From NCBI GenBank assembly GCA_022710935.1, contig JAKLFY010000042.1, positions 1 to 57,821 of the forward strand: a stretch of 57,821 bases of DNA, given 5' to 3'. Below the pieces are notes generated by a model that was given only the letters and a program-made list of their open reading frames with translations, ran no database searches and was not told the DNA's origin. The position numbers and the translations under genes are program-made. Shown one piece after another: positions 47,301-54,289 of this stretch. Numbering within the stretch: position 1 is the stretch's first letter; each line of letters begins with the position of its first letter. The DNA is from Verrucomicrobiota bacterium (lineage in GTDB: Bacteria; Verrucomicrobiota; Verrucomicrobiia; Limisphaerales; J093).

Positions 47301-47599
47301 CGCATGCGTGCCTGAAGCAGGAGGGCGAATGCGACGGCCTCCGAAGGCACCGCGAAGAGCAGGAAGAACGAATCGCCCGCAGTCCCGATCTCATGAGCGG
47401 CGGGAAACTGACGCAGGCAATCGCGCAGGCTCTGATGATGACGGTCGAACAGCTCCTTGCCACGGTGTTCGCCCAGACGCTGCTTGAGAGCAACGGAGTC
47501 AACCATGTCAGTGAACAGGAGCGTGACCAGGCGGGTGGCGTGCTTCTGACCGAAGGCCAGGAGTTCGTCTGCCGGAGTCGATGTTGCACTCGCCTGCAT
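44321..47599 (-). CDS. Fusion of class III cyclase-homology domain, Ser/Thr kinase and TPR repeats
   Basis: 1092 residues. At 20-190 is a class III nucleotidyl-cyclase homology domain: metal Asp D31 in LLFTDMVDS and D76 in GTAGDSFF are kept, but the purine-selecting Lys position is Gly72, so activity is doubtful. At 245-530 is a Hanks-type kinase with P-loop GTGGFGEV (253-260), K275, HRDLKPGN (370-377) and DFG (412-414), all intact. A membrane span (about 553-575) follows. At 640-1085 are about ten kinesin-light-chain-like TPR units with GPEHPDTL-type signatures. The kinase faces the cytoplasm together with the cyclase part, and the TPR part lies across the membrane if the single span is real. 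No partner gene is adjacent. Confidence 0.9.
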   Translation of the reverse strand: MQASATSTPADELLAFGQKHATRLVTLLFTDMVDSVALKQRLGEHRGKELFDRHHQSLRDCLRQFPAAHEIGTAGDSFFLLFAVPSEAVAFALLLQARMRALSHTVGERIQDRIGIHLGELILSESEAGHIPDDMHSVQIDIASRVMDMACGGQVLVTRPVFDSARQVLKDEDLEGVGALGWVSHGAYVLKGIEEPVEICEVGEASIQSFTQPPASAKSRPHPAGEGELVLGWRPALNQQVPKTQWVLERQLGTGGFGEVWLGQHQTLKERRVFKFCFRAEQVRALKREVTLFRLLKEQLGEHPQIVPVREVFFEEAPYYIVMDYAEGQDLRTWCEARGGAAKVPMETRLDLAAQAADVLQAAHDAGVIHRDLKPGNILISEHKQEHEQHRPAGGLSHPAPPASKPLVKLTDFGIGQVTHKELLDSLTKAGFTQTMAGQGGSAQTGTYLYMAPELLAGKPATIRSDIYSLGVVLYQMILGDFTRPVTIDWMETVEDPLLREDLSHCFAGNPTQRFGGAIELAKHLRALPERRTALARQQAELAAREKAAYQRGVILTAILSALIVTAVSGLAFTAWNQAIRATAARRDAEALSAFLTEVFESPDPGRDGRTITVAEVLDRAAGGLDKKLAGQPARRASFQSTLGWTYHALGLDQPAIPLLEKARDYYLATFGPDHSETLRTMHNLATSYDAVERRGEALELRRKVLEVRRKVNGPEHPDTAAAMSNLAISFFEAGHRSEALQLREQALTLLRKVRANHPATLRLMGNLAASYADAGRRDEALDLLEEVLKLEVQVNKLEHPDTLWAMNNLAAFYFEAGRKKEASELWERVVALAGTVLGPKHTVALGYMNNLAGFYFDAGRAAEALKLEEEVVTLRREVLGSEHDDTLSAMDMLASVHTQLGHTDQALEVRRELLKTLEKKMGSKAPETLKAMNALGFALAHAGRRDDALRLQEQVLALSPEVRGPEDLGTLWVMIGLASGYRENGQFDQAIKLGESGLGLFRKIAGPEHPDTLNAMTELAISYQVANRLDDAVALEEKALALKRLHLPPGDAGTLESIENLAICHEKAGRRAQAEALRKELAEIRTGPSTL

Positions 47600-47745
47600 G
47601 GCTCGATGCTGAACGGCCGGGCAGCCTGATTGAGGATGTCCACACCGTACGCGCCGCAGTGCAGCCGTGGCAAGGCCAATCGTGGCCAGTCAATCGTGGC
47701 CAATGGTGGCGCGGCAGCGCATTTGGATGGCGTCGGTGTTCTGTC

Positions 47746-47813
47746 GCCCGGTGAGGGCACCGGGCCGACACCGGATGGATACTCCCGGTGTAGGCCGCGT
47801 GCCCCCACGCGGC
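47746..47813. repeat. Three consecutive perfect stem-loops
   Basis: GCCCGGTG-AGGG-CACCGGGC (47746-47765), ACACCGG with CCGGTGT (47768-47791) and GCCGCGTG-CCCC-CACGCGGC (47794-47813) follow each other with 2-bp gaps. They lie in the 271-bp spacer between the start of the cyclase-kinase gene and the end of the egtD-like gene. The spacer also has short repeats of CAATCGTGGCCA (near 47678-47701) and no gene. Confidence 0.85.
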
Positions 47814-47861
47814 GCAAACGCCATTCCGACTGACAAGCTACAGATGCACCGATGGCGCGGG

Positions 47862-47873
47862 AAATCCGGGCTA
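47862..47873. repeat. Half-site of repeat family 2 at a stop codon (copy H)
   Basis: AAATCCGGGCTA on the plus strand; on the minus strand the egtD-like stop codon reads into TAGCCCGGATTT, the same string that begins copy E. No second arm is found close by, so this is a half-site or eroded copy. Confidence 0.5.
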
Positions 47874-48851
47874 CGGACGCCGCGCAAGGAAGAGACCTTC
47901 CTCGCCGCAGGGCGAGATCCACTGTGCCGAGACTGGCAGGCCATGAGCGGCGAGCAGACGTTCCACCAATTCGGGCGTATGCCGGTACGAGAAGAAGAGA
48001 CGCAACACGTCCGTCGGGTGGAAGCTGAATGTGTGCGAGTCGATGCGGATGCCGGTGCGCCGCAGGAACTGGAACAAGGCGGCGATGCGCAGGAGCCCCG
48101 ATCCGGGAGGATGCTCTTCGATCCGGAAGGTTGTCGTTCCGTCGCGTGGGTCGACACCCAGGTCCGACAGGAACATCAGGAGCCACTCTCGCGTCAGCGC
48201 GTTGTCGTAGAGCGGCAGCACCCGAGCCACCCCCTCTGGGTAGTTGGAGCCCGGCGCGAGATTGGCGCTGCAGAGCAGGAGATCGCCAGGCCGGACCAAG
48301 GCCTCGAGCCTGGGGAGAATCGTCTCGGGCTCGAAATTCGGCAACATGCCGAAGAAGGTGACAAGGCGCGTGGCGCTGGGGATGGGCTGTGCATCGAGGA
48401 TGGACGGCAGATCGTCCGCTTTCGCGAGGTCGCACACGAGGGGAAAGCAGCGTTCAGGCGGGATGATGGAGCGGGCGGCCTGGCAGGATGTGAGGACCAG
48501 AGCGGTGCTGACGTCGATCGGCGTGTAAGACGGTGCGCTTCCTTGAATGCGGCTGAGCAGGGCGCAGTCCTTCGCACCGCCGCCACAACCCAGGCCAATC
48601 AGGTGCACCGTTCCGGGGCTGACGATTCTCGAAGTCTGCTCGAAAGCACGGTGGTAGGTGGCGGCGACTTCGGGGCGTGTGCGCGCCGGCGAGCAGGCGT
48701 CGTGCAGCGCCAGCCATTTCTGGGCCTGCTTGATGCTGTCGTAATGGAACTTGTGGTTGATGGCGCCTTGGCGCAGGGAGTCCAGGAGGTCACCGCGCAC
48801 CGCATCCGGGAATTGGCTGGGATGGATGGTGACTTGAACGGTTGCGGTCAT
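47871..48851 (-). CDS. egtD: EgtD-like histidine-specific SAM methyltransferase
   Basis: 326 residues of the Methyltransf_33/EgtD group, whose best-known member trimethylates histidine to hercynine for ergothioneine. The SAM loop is HLIGLGCGGGAKDCALL. TPIDVSTALVLTSCQ, TFFGMLPNFEPETILPRLEAL and LLLCSANLAPG follow in the family order. No EgtB sulfoxide synthase is next to it, so the substrate assignment rests on the fold family only and a different small-molecule substrate is possible. The stop codon lies in a half-site of repeat family 2. Confidence 0.7.
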   Translation of the reverse strand: MTATVQVTIHPSQFPDAVRGDLLDSLRQGAINHKFHYDSIKQAQKWLALHDACSPARTRPEVAATYHRAFEQTSRIVSPGTVHLIGLGCGGGAKDCALLSRIQGSAPSYTPIDVSTALVLTSCQAARSIIPPERCFPLVCDLAKADDLPSILDAQPIPSATRLVTFFGMLPNFEPETILPRLEALVRPGDLLLCSANLAPGSNYPEGVARVLPLYDNALTREWLLMFLSDLGVDPRDGTTTFRIEEHPPGSGLLRIAALFQFLRRTGIRIDSHTFSFHPTDVLRLFFSYRHTPELVERLLAAHGLPVSAQWISPCGEEGLFLARRP

Positions 48852-48966
48852 AGAGATGGTTGGAGATACAGGTTTCCGGGTGGGGGCGTCCAGCGATTAT
48901 CGGCTGTCCAGACCGCTGCGAAGGAGGCTCGACGGTTGGGGGGCGGTCCTGTAGGCTATTCCAACC

Positions 48967-50973
48967 ATGACTCCAAAGAGCATCCCTTCGCGGGGGCAAC
49001 GCCGGGGGCTGTTGCGTCTTTGTCTTGCGGCCGCGGCGGCGTTTGGCCTGGCCGGGGAGACGAGTCGAGCCCAGGAGGCGGTGAATCCGCTCAAACCACC
49101 CGATCGATCGAGTCCGCGCGCGGCTTTGCGGACGTTTCTCGAGTCGATTGATGCTGTCGGATTGTTCCTGGCCAAGGAATACATGGAGTCGCCGTCGCGC
49201 GCGGGATTTCAGCGGCTGTTCGCATTGTCGGAGGTTGCCGCCGGCGGTTTGGATTTGAGCGGGATGCCGCCGGCGGCTCGCGCCAAGAGCGGACGGGCGG
49301 CGACCTTCGCCCTTTACGCCACATTGAGCCGGATTCCCCTTCCGCCCTACGACCAGGTTCCCGACAGTGCCGAGGGGCTTTCGACGATCGGAACCAACGT
49401 CGTCTATTGGGTCATTCCGAACACCGAGATTGTGCTCGAGCGGATGTCGACCGGACGCCGCCGCGGCGAGTTCCTGTTCAGTGCCGACACGGTGGACCGG
49501 GCTGGCGAGTTTTATGATCGAGTGCGGGGATTGGCCTACACGCGTCCGGTTCCCATTGAGAACCTGCAGGAGTTGGTGACCACGGGCGGTGGCTGGATGG
49601 TGCCACATGCCTGGATTCGGGGACTGCCCTCATGGCTGCGGGCCCCGCTCGGCGGCCAGGCGCTCTGGAAGTGGATCGGTCTGGCGCTGCTGTTGGCTGG
49701 AGTCGGCCTGTTGCTGCGCCTGGTGTTCAGGCTCTTGCGCCGGGGCAGCCCCCAACACCCGTTCTGGCAGGCGCTGGCGCAAACAGCTTTGCCGGCGTTC
49801 TTGCTCCTGGCCACTCCCGTTGTGGCGTACCTGGCGTTGGTGCAGTTGAACCTGCGCGGTGGAGTGGGAAGCGCCATCGAGTCGCTGGCGACGGGCATCA
49901 TGTTCATCGCCGGCGCCTGGATTGCCTGGCGCCTCGCTCACCTGGTGGCGGAGGCGATCATTGCGTCGCCGCGCATTGCGCCCGAGAGCATTGACGCCCA
50001 CCTCATCCGCATATGCACCCGTCTGCTGGGGATTATGGCCGGGGCCGGGCTTCTGGCGATGGGCGCCGACCGGCTGGGATTGCCGCTCTACGGGATTGTC
50101 GCCGGACTGGGTGTGGGCGGCTTGGCCATCGCTTTGGCGGCCCAACCGACGATCGAGAACCTGATCGGCGGCCTGAGCCTGTTCGCCGATAAGCCGATTC
50201 GCGTCGGCGACCTCTGCCAATACGGATCCGATCTCGGGAGAGTCGAGAGCATCGGGATCCGGTCGACGCGGATTCGCGGTGTGGATCGGACATTGACGAC
50301 GATTCCCAATGCCGCGCTCTCGCGAATGCCAGTGGTCAACCTGAGCCAGCGCGACCGGATGTTGATCAAGTGCGTCTTTGGCGTCCGCTACGAAACGAGC
50401 CCCGAGCAACTGCGCTGCCTGTTGGCACGGACGCGCGAAATCCTGCTCAGTCATCCGCGGATCAGCCCGGAGGGGACGCGGGCGCGATTTGTCGGTTTTG
50501 GGGCGTCGTCCCTGGACATCGAGGTGTTTGCTTACGCGACGACTCGGGACTGGCCGGAGTTTCTCGGCATACGGGAAGACGTGTTCCTGCGGATCATGGA
50601 CGTGGTGAAGGAGAGCGGCACCGGTTTCGCTTTCCCGTCGCAGACTCTCTACTTCGCTCGCGACAACGGCCTCGATGTCGCACAGGCCCGGGCGGCTGAG
50701 GCCCGCGTGCGCCAGTGGCGCGAGCAGGGTTGCCTGCCGTTTCCCGACTTCGCGCCCGAGCAGGAACGGCGGATGCAGGGGTCCCTTGTGTTCCCGCCGC
50801 CTGGTTCGCCCGCTTCGCCCCGTGGACGAGCCGCCTCCGAGGCGCTTTCCTCACCTCCTTCCGACGCCCGGGAGGCGAAGGCGGGGACCGAACCGGGCAC
50901 AGCCAACCCAAATACCCCATCGTCCTGTGCGAGCGCCGCTTCGGTCGCCGGGGCAGAACCGAAGACCGAGTGA
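48967..50973 (+). CDS. MscS-family mechanosensitive channel with periplasmic N-terminal domain
   Basis: 668 residues. A signal peptide (about 1-35) and an exported N-terminal domain (40-225) are followed by several membrane spans (235-260, 280-300, 312-330, 360-380). The pore helix and beta domain carry GIVAGLGVGGLAIALAAQPT, ENLIGGLSLFADKPIRVGD and STRIRGVDRTLTTIPNA, the MscS signature. The tail (from about 595) is a disordered Pro/Ala/Ser-rich extension. MscS channels release solutes at hypo-osmotic shock. Its stop overlaps the GTG start of the ECF sigma gene (GTGA), so channel and sigma factor are translationally coupled. Confidence 0.93.
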   Translation: MTPKSIPSRGQRRGLLRLCLAAAAAFGLAGETSRAQEAVNPLKPPDRSSPRAALRTFLESIDAVGLFLAKEYMESPSRAGFQRLFALSEVAAGGLDLSGMPPAARAKSGRAATFALYATLSRIPLPPYDQVPDSAEGLSTIGTNVVYWVIPNTEIVLERMSTGRRRGEFLFSADTVDRAGEFYDRVRGLAYTRPVPIENLQELVTTGGGWMVPHAWIRGLPSWLRAPLGGQALWKWIGLALLLAGVGLLLRLVFRLLRRGSPQHPFWQALAQTALPAFLLLATPVVAYLALVQLNLRGGVGSAIESLATGIMFIAGAWIAWRLAHLVAEAIIASPRIAPESIDAHLIRICTRLLGIMAGAGLLAMGADRLGLPLYGIVAGLGVGGLAIALAAQPTIENLIGGLSLFADKPIRVGDLCQYGSDLGRVESIGIRSTRIRGVDRTLTTIPNAALSRMPVVNLSQRDRMLIKCVFGVRYETSPEQLRCLLARTREILLSHPRISPEGTRARFVGFGASSLDIEVFAYATTRDWPEFLGIREDVFLRIMDVVKESGTGFAFPSQTLYFARDNGLDVAQARAAEARVRQWREQGCLPFPDFAPEQERRMQGSLVFPPPGSPASPRGRAASEALSSPPSDAREAKAGTEPGTANPNTPSSCASAASVAGAEPKTE

Positions 50974-51746
50974 GCGCGTCGCCTCAAGCTGACACTCCGG
51001 ACACCGCTCCAACCAGGAGGGAGACCGCGCCCCGAGCGGCCTTCGTTACGACGCATTGGTCGGTGGTGGTCGCGGCGGGCTGCAACGAGACTGCCGAGTC
51101 GCGCAATGCGCTCGAACAGCTCTGCCGGGTCTATTGGTATCCCCTCTATGCCCATGTCCGCCGACGCGGTCATTCGCCCGAGGACGCGCAGGATCTGACG
51201 CAGGAGTTTTTCGCGCGGTTGCTCGAGCGCCAATGGCTCGCACGGGCGGATCGGACGTGCGGACGTTTCCGCACCTTCCTGCTTGTGGCGCTCGATCGTT
51301 TTCTGGCCAACGCATGGGACAAGGTGCGCGCCCAGAAACGGGGCGGTGGAGCGCCGACCCTCCCGCTGCGGTGGGACACGGCCGAGACGCGCTACGGCCT
51401 CGAACCGGCGGATCCGCGGACGCCCGAGCAGGCCTTCGAACGCCGCTGGGCCATCGCGCTGCTCGACGAGGTGTTGCGGCGGCTCGAAGCCGAGCAGCAG
51501 ACCGAGGGAAAGGCCGCTCTCTTCACCAGGCTCAAGCCGTGCCTGGCGGGCGAAAGCGCGTCGCTCCCCTATGCGCGGATCGCGGACGCGACCGGCCTGA
51601 GCGAAGGCGCGGTCAAGGTGGCGGTGCACCGCCTGCGGCAGCGGTATCGCGAGCTGCTGCGCGCTGAAATCGCCCAGACCGTCGCCTCGACCGAGGACGT
51701 GGATGCCGAGATGCGGCATTTGTTTCATGTCCTGGCCGGGAGATGA
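50970..51746 (+). CDS. ECF-type RNA polymerase sigma factor
   Basis: 258 residues from the GTG at 50970. Region 2 reads LEQLCRVYWYPLYAHVRRRG, then HSPEDAQDLTQEFFARLLER, and region 4 reads LPYARIADATGLSEGAVKVAVHRLRQRYRELLR with a clear helix-turn-helix. The insert between regions 2 and 4 is long, as in the ECF sigmas of Planctomycetes and Verrucomicrobia that sit beside Ser/Thr kinases. No anti-sigma gene is adjacent. The zinc-ribbon kinase gene begins 94 bp downstream, which suggests control by phosphorylation (inference). Confidence 0.93.
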   Translation: MSASPQADTPDTAPTRRETAPRAAFVTTHWSVVVAAGCNETAESRNALEQLCRVYWYPLYAHVRRRGHSPEDAQDLTQEFFARLLERQWLARADRTCGRFRTFLLVALDRFLANAWDKVRAQKRGGGAPTLPLRWDTAETRYGLEPADPRTPEQAFERRWAIALLDEVLRRLEAEQQTEGKAALFTRLKPCLAGESASLPYARIADATGLSEGAVKVAVHRLRQRYRELLRAEIAQTVASTEDVDAEMRHLFHVLAGR

Positions 51747-51840
51747 GGAGGTCGTTGAAGACAGGGCCTCGGACGAGCGAAAGCATCGGATGCTGTAACC
51801 TGACGCCGCGCTTTCTTAAGAAAGAGGTGGAAACAAAGCT

Positions 51841-53985
51841 ATGAACACCCAATGCACCTGTCCCAATTGTGGCCGTCCCCTCGCGCCGGATTCGCCGCAC
51901 GGATTGTGTCCCGAGTGCCTGATGCGCTCCGGGTTTGGCACGGGCGTCGCGCCCGAGCCGGGCGAGAAGACTCGCCAGCCCGCCTTCACGCCGCCGTCGC
52001 TCGAGGAGATGGCGAAGCTGTTTCCGCAATTCGAGATCGTGGAGTTGCTGGGCCAGGGAGGAATGGGAGCGGTCTACAAGGCGCGTCAGCCGGCCCTGGA
52101 TCGCTGGGTGGCACTGAAGATCCTGCCGCCGCAAGCCACCGGGCAAGCCGGATTCGCCCACCGGTTCAACCGCGAGGCCCGCGCCCTGGCCCGGCTGAAC
52201 CACGCCAACATTGTGGCGGTCTACGAGTTCGGGCAGGCGGGCGGGATGCCCTTTTTTGTGATGGAATACGTCGAGGGCGTCACGCTGCGGCGGTTGGTGC
52301 GGGAGCGGCGGTTGCCGCCGCGCGATGCGCTGCGGATCGTGCCGCAGATCTGCGAGGCGCTCCAGTTCGCCCACGACGAGGGGGTCGTGCACCGCGACAT
52401 CAAGCCGGAGAACATCCTGCTCGACAAGAAGGGCCGGGTGAAGATCGCCGATTTCGGCATTGCGAAGATCGTTGGCGAAGCCGGCCAGGCGGACGCCGCT
52501 CAGACAGGTCGGTCGGCTCAGGCCAAAGAGGGTGGACCGGCCGCGGACTCGATCCAGACGGCCGTGTCGCTCACCCAGGACCAAATCCTGGGCACGCCGC
52601 ACTACATGGCGCCGGAACAGGTGGAACATCCGCAAGCGGTCGATCATCGCGCGGACATCTACTCGCTGGGCGTGGTGTTCTACGAGATGCTCACGGGCGA
52701 GCTGCCGCTGGGCAAGTTCCAGCCGCCGTCGAAGAGGGCCCAACTGGACGTGCGCTTGGATGAGGTGGTCCTGCACACGCTCGAGAAGGAACCCGAACGC
52801 CGCTACCAGCACGCCAGCGAGGTGAAAACAGATCTGGAAGCGATTGCCCGCACGCCGGGCGGCGGGGCTGCGGCAGTCGATGCATCCACCGCGTCCAGTG
52901 CCCTCGATGACGTCAGGAACCCAGCCAGTTGGCTGCTGGCCACGGGCATTCTGAACTGGATCGCGATCCCCATGATCGTCATGACAATCGCCTGGGCCAG
53001 GAGTCACAGTGGACAGCCGACCGCGCCACTGCTGCTCTCGTTGCTGGCCGCGCTCGGACTGAGCAGTTTCATCATATTTGCGGCGTTAAAGATGCGGCGG
53101 CTCGAAGCCTACAGCACCGCCGTGATCGGCAGCATTCTCGCGATCCTGATCACCCCGGGGAACATCATCGGCCTCCCGGTCGGCATCTGGTCGCTTGTGG
53201 TGCTCAGCCGTCGTGAGGTGCGCCAGGCATTTGGCCGGGGCTCTCGGCTCGAGGGCGCCGCAAACGCCGGTGTCGCCCCGCCGACGCCGGCCCCGGACCG
53301 GTTCTGGCGGCGCTTTGCGGTGGCGGTGGCTCTCGTGTTGCTGGCGCTGATCCTGATTCCTGCCGGCCTCACGGTCCTGAGCATCGCGCTGCCGACGCTC
53401 GCACGGGCCAAGCTCAAGGCCCAGCAGGCCGCCACGACCAACCTCGTCGAAAGTGTCTCCGCCAACCCGAGCGCCGGCGCGCCTCCAGAGGACGCTGGCG
53501 CCATGGCCTTCGGGCCGGTGATCGAGCGTGTGCTCCATTCCGTGGCGGTGCAGAGACCGATCAGGGGCGAGGACCTCGACAACGGTCGGGAACTCGAGGT
53601 GCCCGCCAATATCGAGAAAGCGGGTGAAGAACCATTCTTTCACTGGCTCGCCGCGCAGGGGGTCGATCTGCTCGCTTTCGACCACAAACAATCGTGGGAT
53701 TTGTGGGTTGCGCCCAAACTGAGCTCTGTGCCATTTGCGGTGTGGGAACGGCCAGTCGAGGCGGAGTTGATGGCCGCTCTCGAGTCAGGCGCCGTGGGGT
53801 TGACGCGCGCCGAGCCGGATGAGAAGTCGGGATTCGTTTCGTACAGTCTCGGGAAGGAGGTTGTTCTTCCTTTGACGTTCGCACTCCAAACCCAGGCGGG
53901 TGGCGTTGGGTTGCTGCAACTCGTCGAGTTCACCGACAGCCCTCGCGGGATCAGGATCCGCTATAAGATGGGGGAGTCGCAGTGA
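51841..53985 (+). CDS. Membrane Ser/Thr protein kinase with N-terminal zinc ribbon
   Basis: 714 residues. Residues 7-26 are a zinc-ribbon (CPNC...CPEC). The kinase domain (64-335) has GQGGMGAVYK (71-80), K93, HRDIKPEN (184-191), DFG (204-206) and APEQ, all intact. Four hydrophobic segments follow (about 366-386, 394-413, 420-447, 493-516). The last has ALPTLARAKLKAQQAATTNL, reminiscent of pseudopilin-like ends. A C-terminal exported domain (530-714) is unrecognised and could be the sensor. RBS AGAGGTGG precedes the ATG. It sits directly behind the ECF sigma gene, a kinase-sigma pair typical of this phylum. Confidence 0.92.
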   Translation: MNTQCTCPNCGRPLAPDSPHGLCPECLMRSGFGTGVAPEPGEKTRQPAFTPPSLEEMAKLFPQFEIVELLGQGGMGAVYKARQPALDRWVALKILPPQATGQAGFAHRFNREARALARLNHANIVAVYEFGQAGGMPFFVMEYVEGVTLRRLVRERRLPPRDALRIVPQICEALQFAHDEGVVHRDIKPENILLDKKGRVKIADFGIAKIVGEAGQADAAQTGRSAQAKEGGPAADSIQTAVSLTQDQILGTPHYMAPEQVEHPQAVDHRADIYSLGVVFYEMLTGELPLGKFQPPSKRAQLDVRLDEVVLHTLEKEPERRYQHASEVKTDLEAIARTPGGGAAAVDASTASSALDDVRNPASWLLATGILNWIAIPMIVMTIAWARSHSGQPTAPLLLSLLAALGLSSFIIFAALKMRRLEAYSTAVIGSILAILITPGNIIGLPVGIWSLVVLSRREVRQAFGRGSRLEGAANAGVAPPTPAPDRFWRRFAVAVALVLLALILIPAGLTVLSIALPTLARAKLKAQQAATTNLVESVSANPSAGAPPEDAGAMAFGPVIERVLHSVAVQRPIRGEDLDNGRELEVPANIEKAGEEPFFHWLAAQGVDLLAFDHKQSWDLWVAPKLSSVPFAVWERPVEAELMAALESGAVGLTRAEPDEKSGFVSYSLGKEVVLPLTFALQTQAGGVGLLQLVEFTDSPRGIRIRYKMGESQ

Positions 53986-54289
53986 CGTCGAGGTTTCCGC
54001 AATCGTTCAGGAAATCGACAGCCAAAGCCGGGCTTCCGCGCACCTGGCATGCTTTGCGGACCCACCAGATGCAGTCAACGATCGGGAGGCCGTCGCCTCT
54101 CAACTTCGAACAACAGTCTTCATCTCGAAGGGAGGGGTCATTCATGGCGCCTGGCCCGCATGTCTCATGGACTTGTCCCCACGGCAAAGCCGAAAACTCC
54201 CAATTGCAGACCGCCGCGGGCCAGCATGCATGCTGACTTCTCTTGTGAACTCCCGCTTCGCGGTGGCAAAGCGTGGTGAGAAATGCAGG
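53986..54289. other. Spacer between convergent kinase and rhamnosidase genes, with degenerate repeat
   Basis: 304 bp without a supportable gene. Its right part (54221-54293) looks like a degenerate family 1 repeat: on the minus strand the rhamnosidase stop reads into CTAGCCTGCATTTCTCACC, compared with CTAACCCGCATATTTCACG at the equivalent end of copy B, and the far end has the palindrome AGCATGCATGCT (54223-54234). The left part shows nothing further. Confidence 0.45.
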
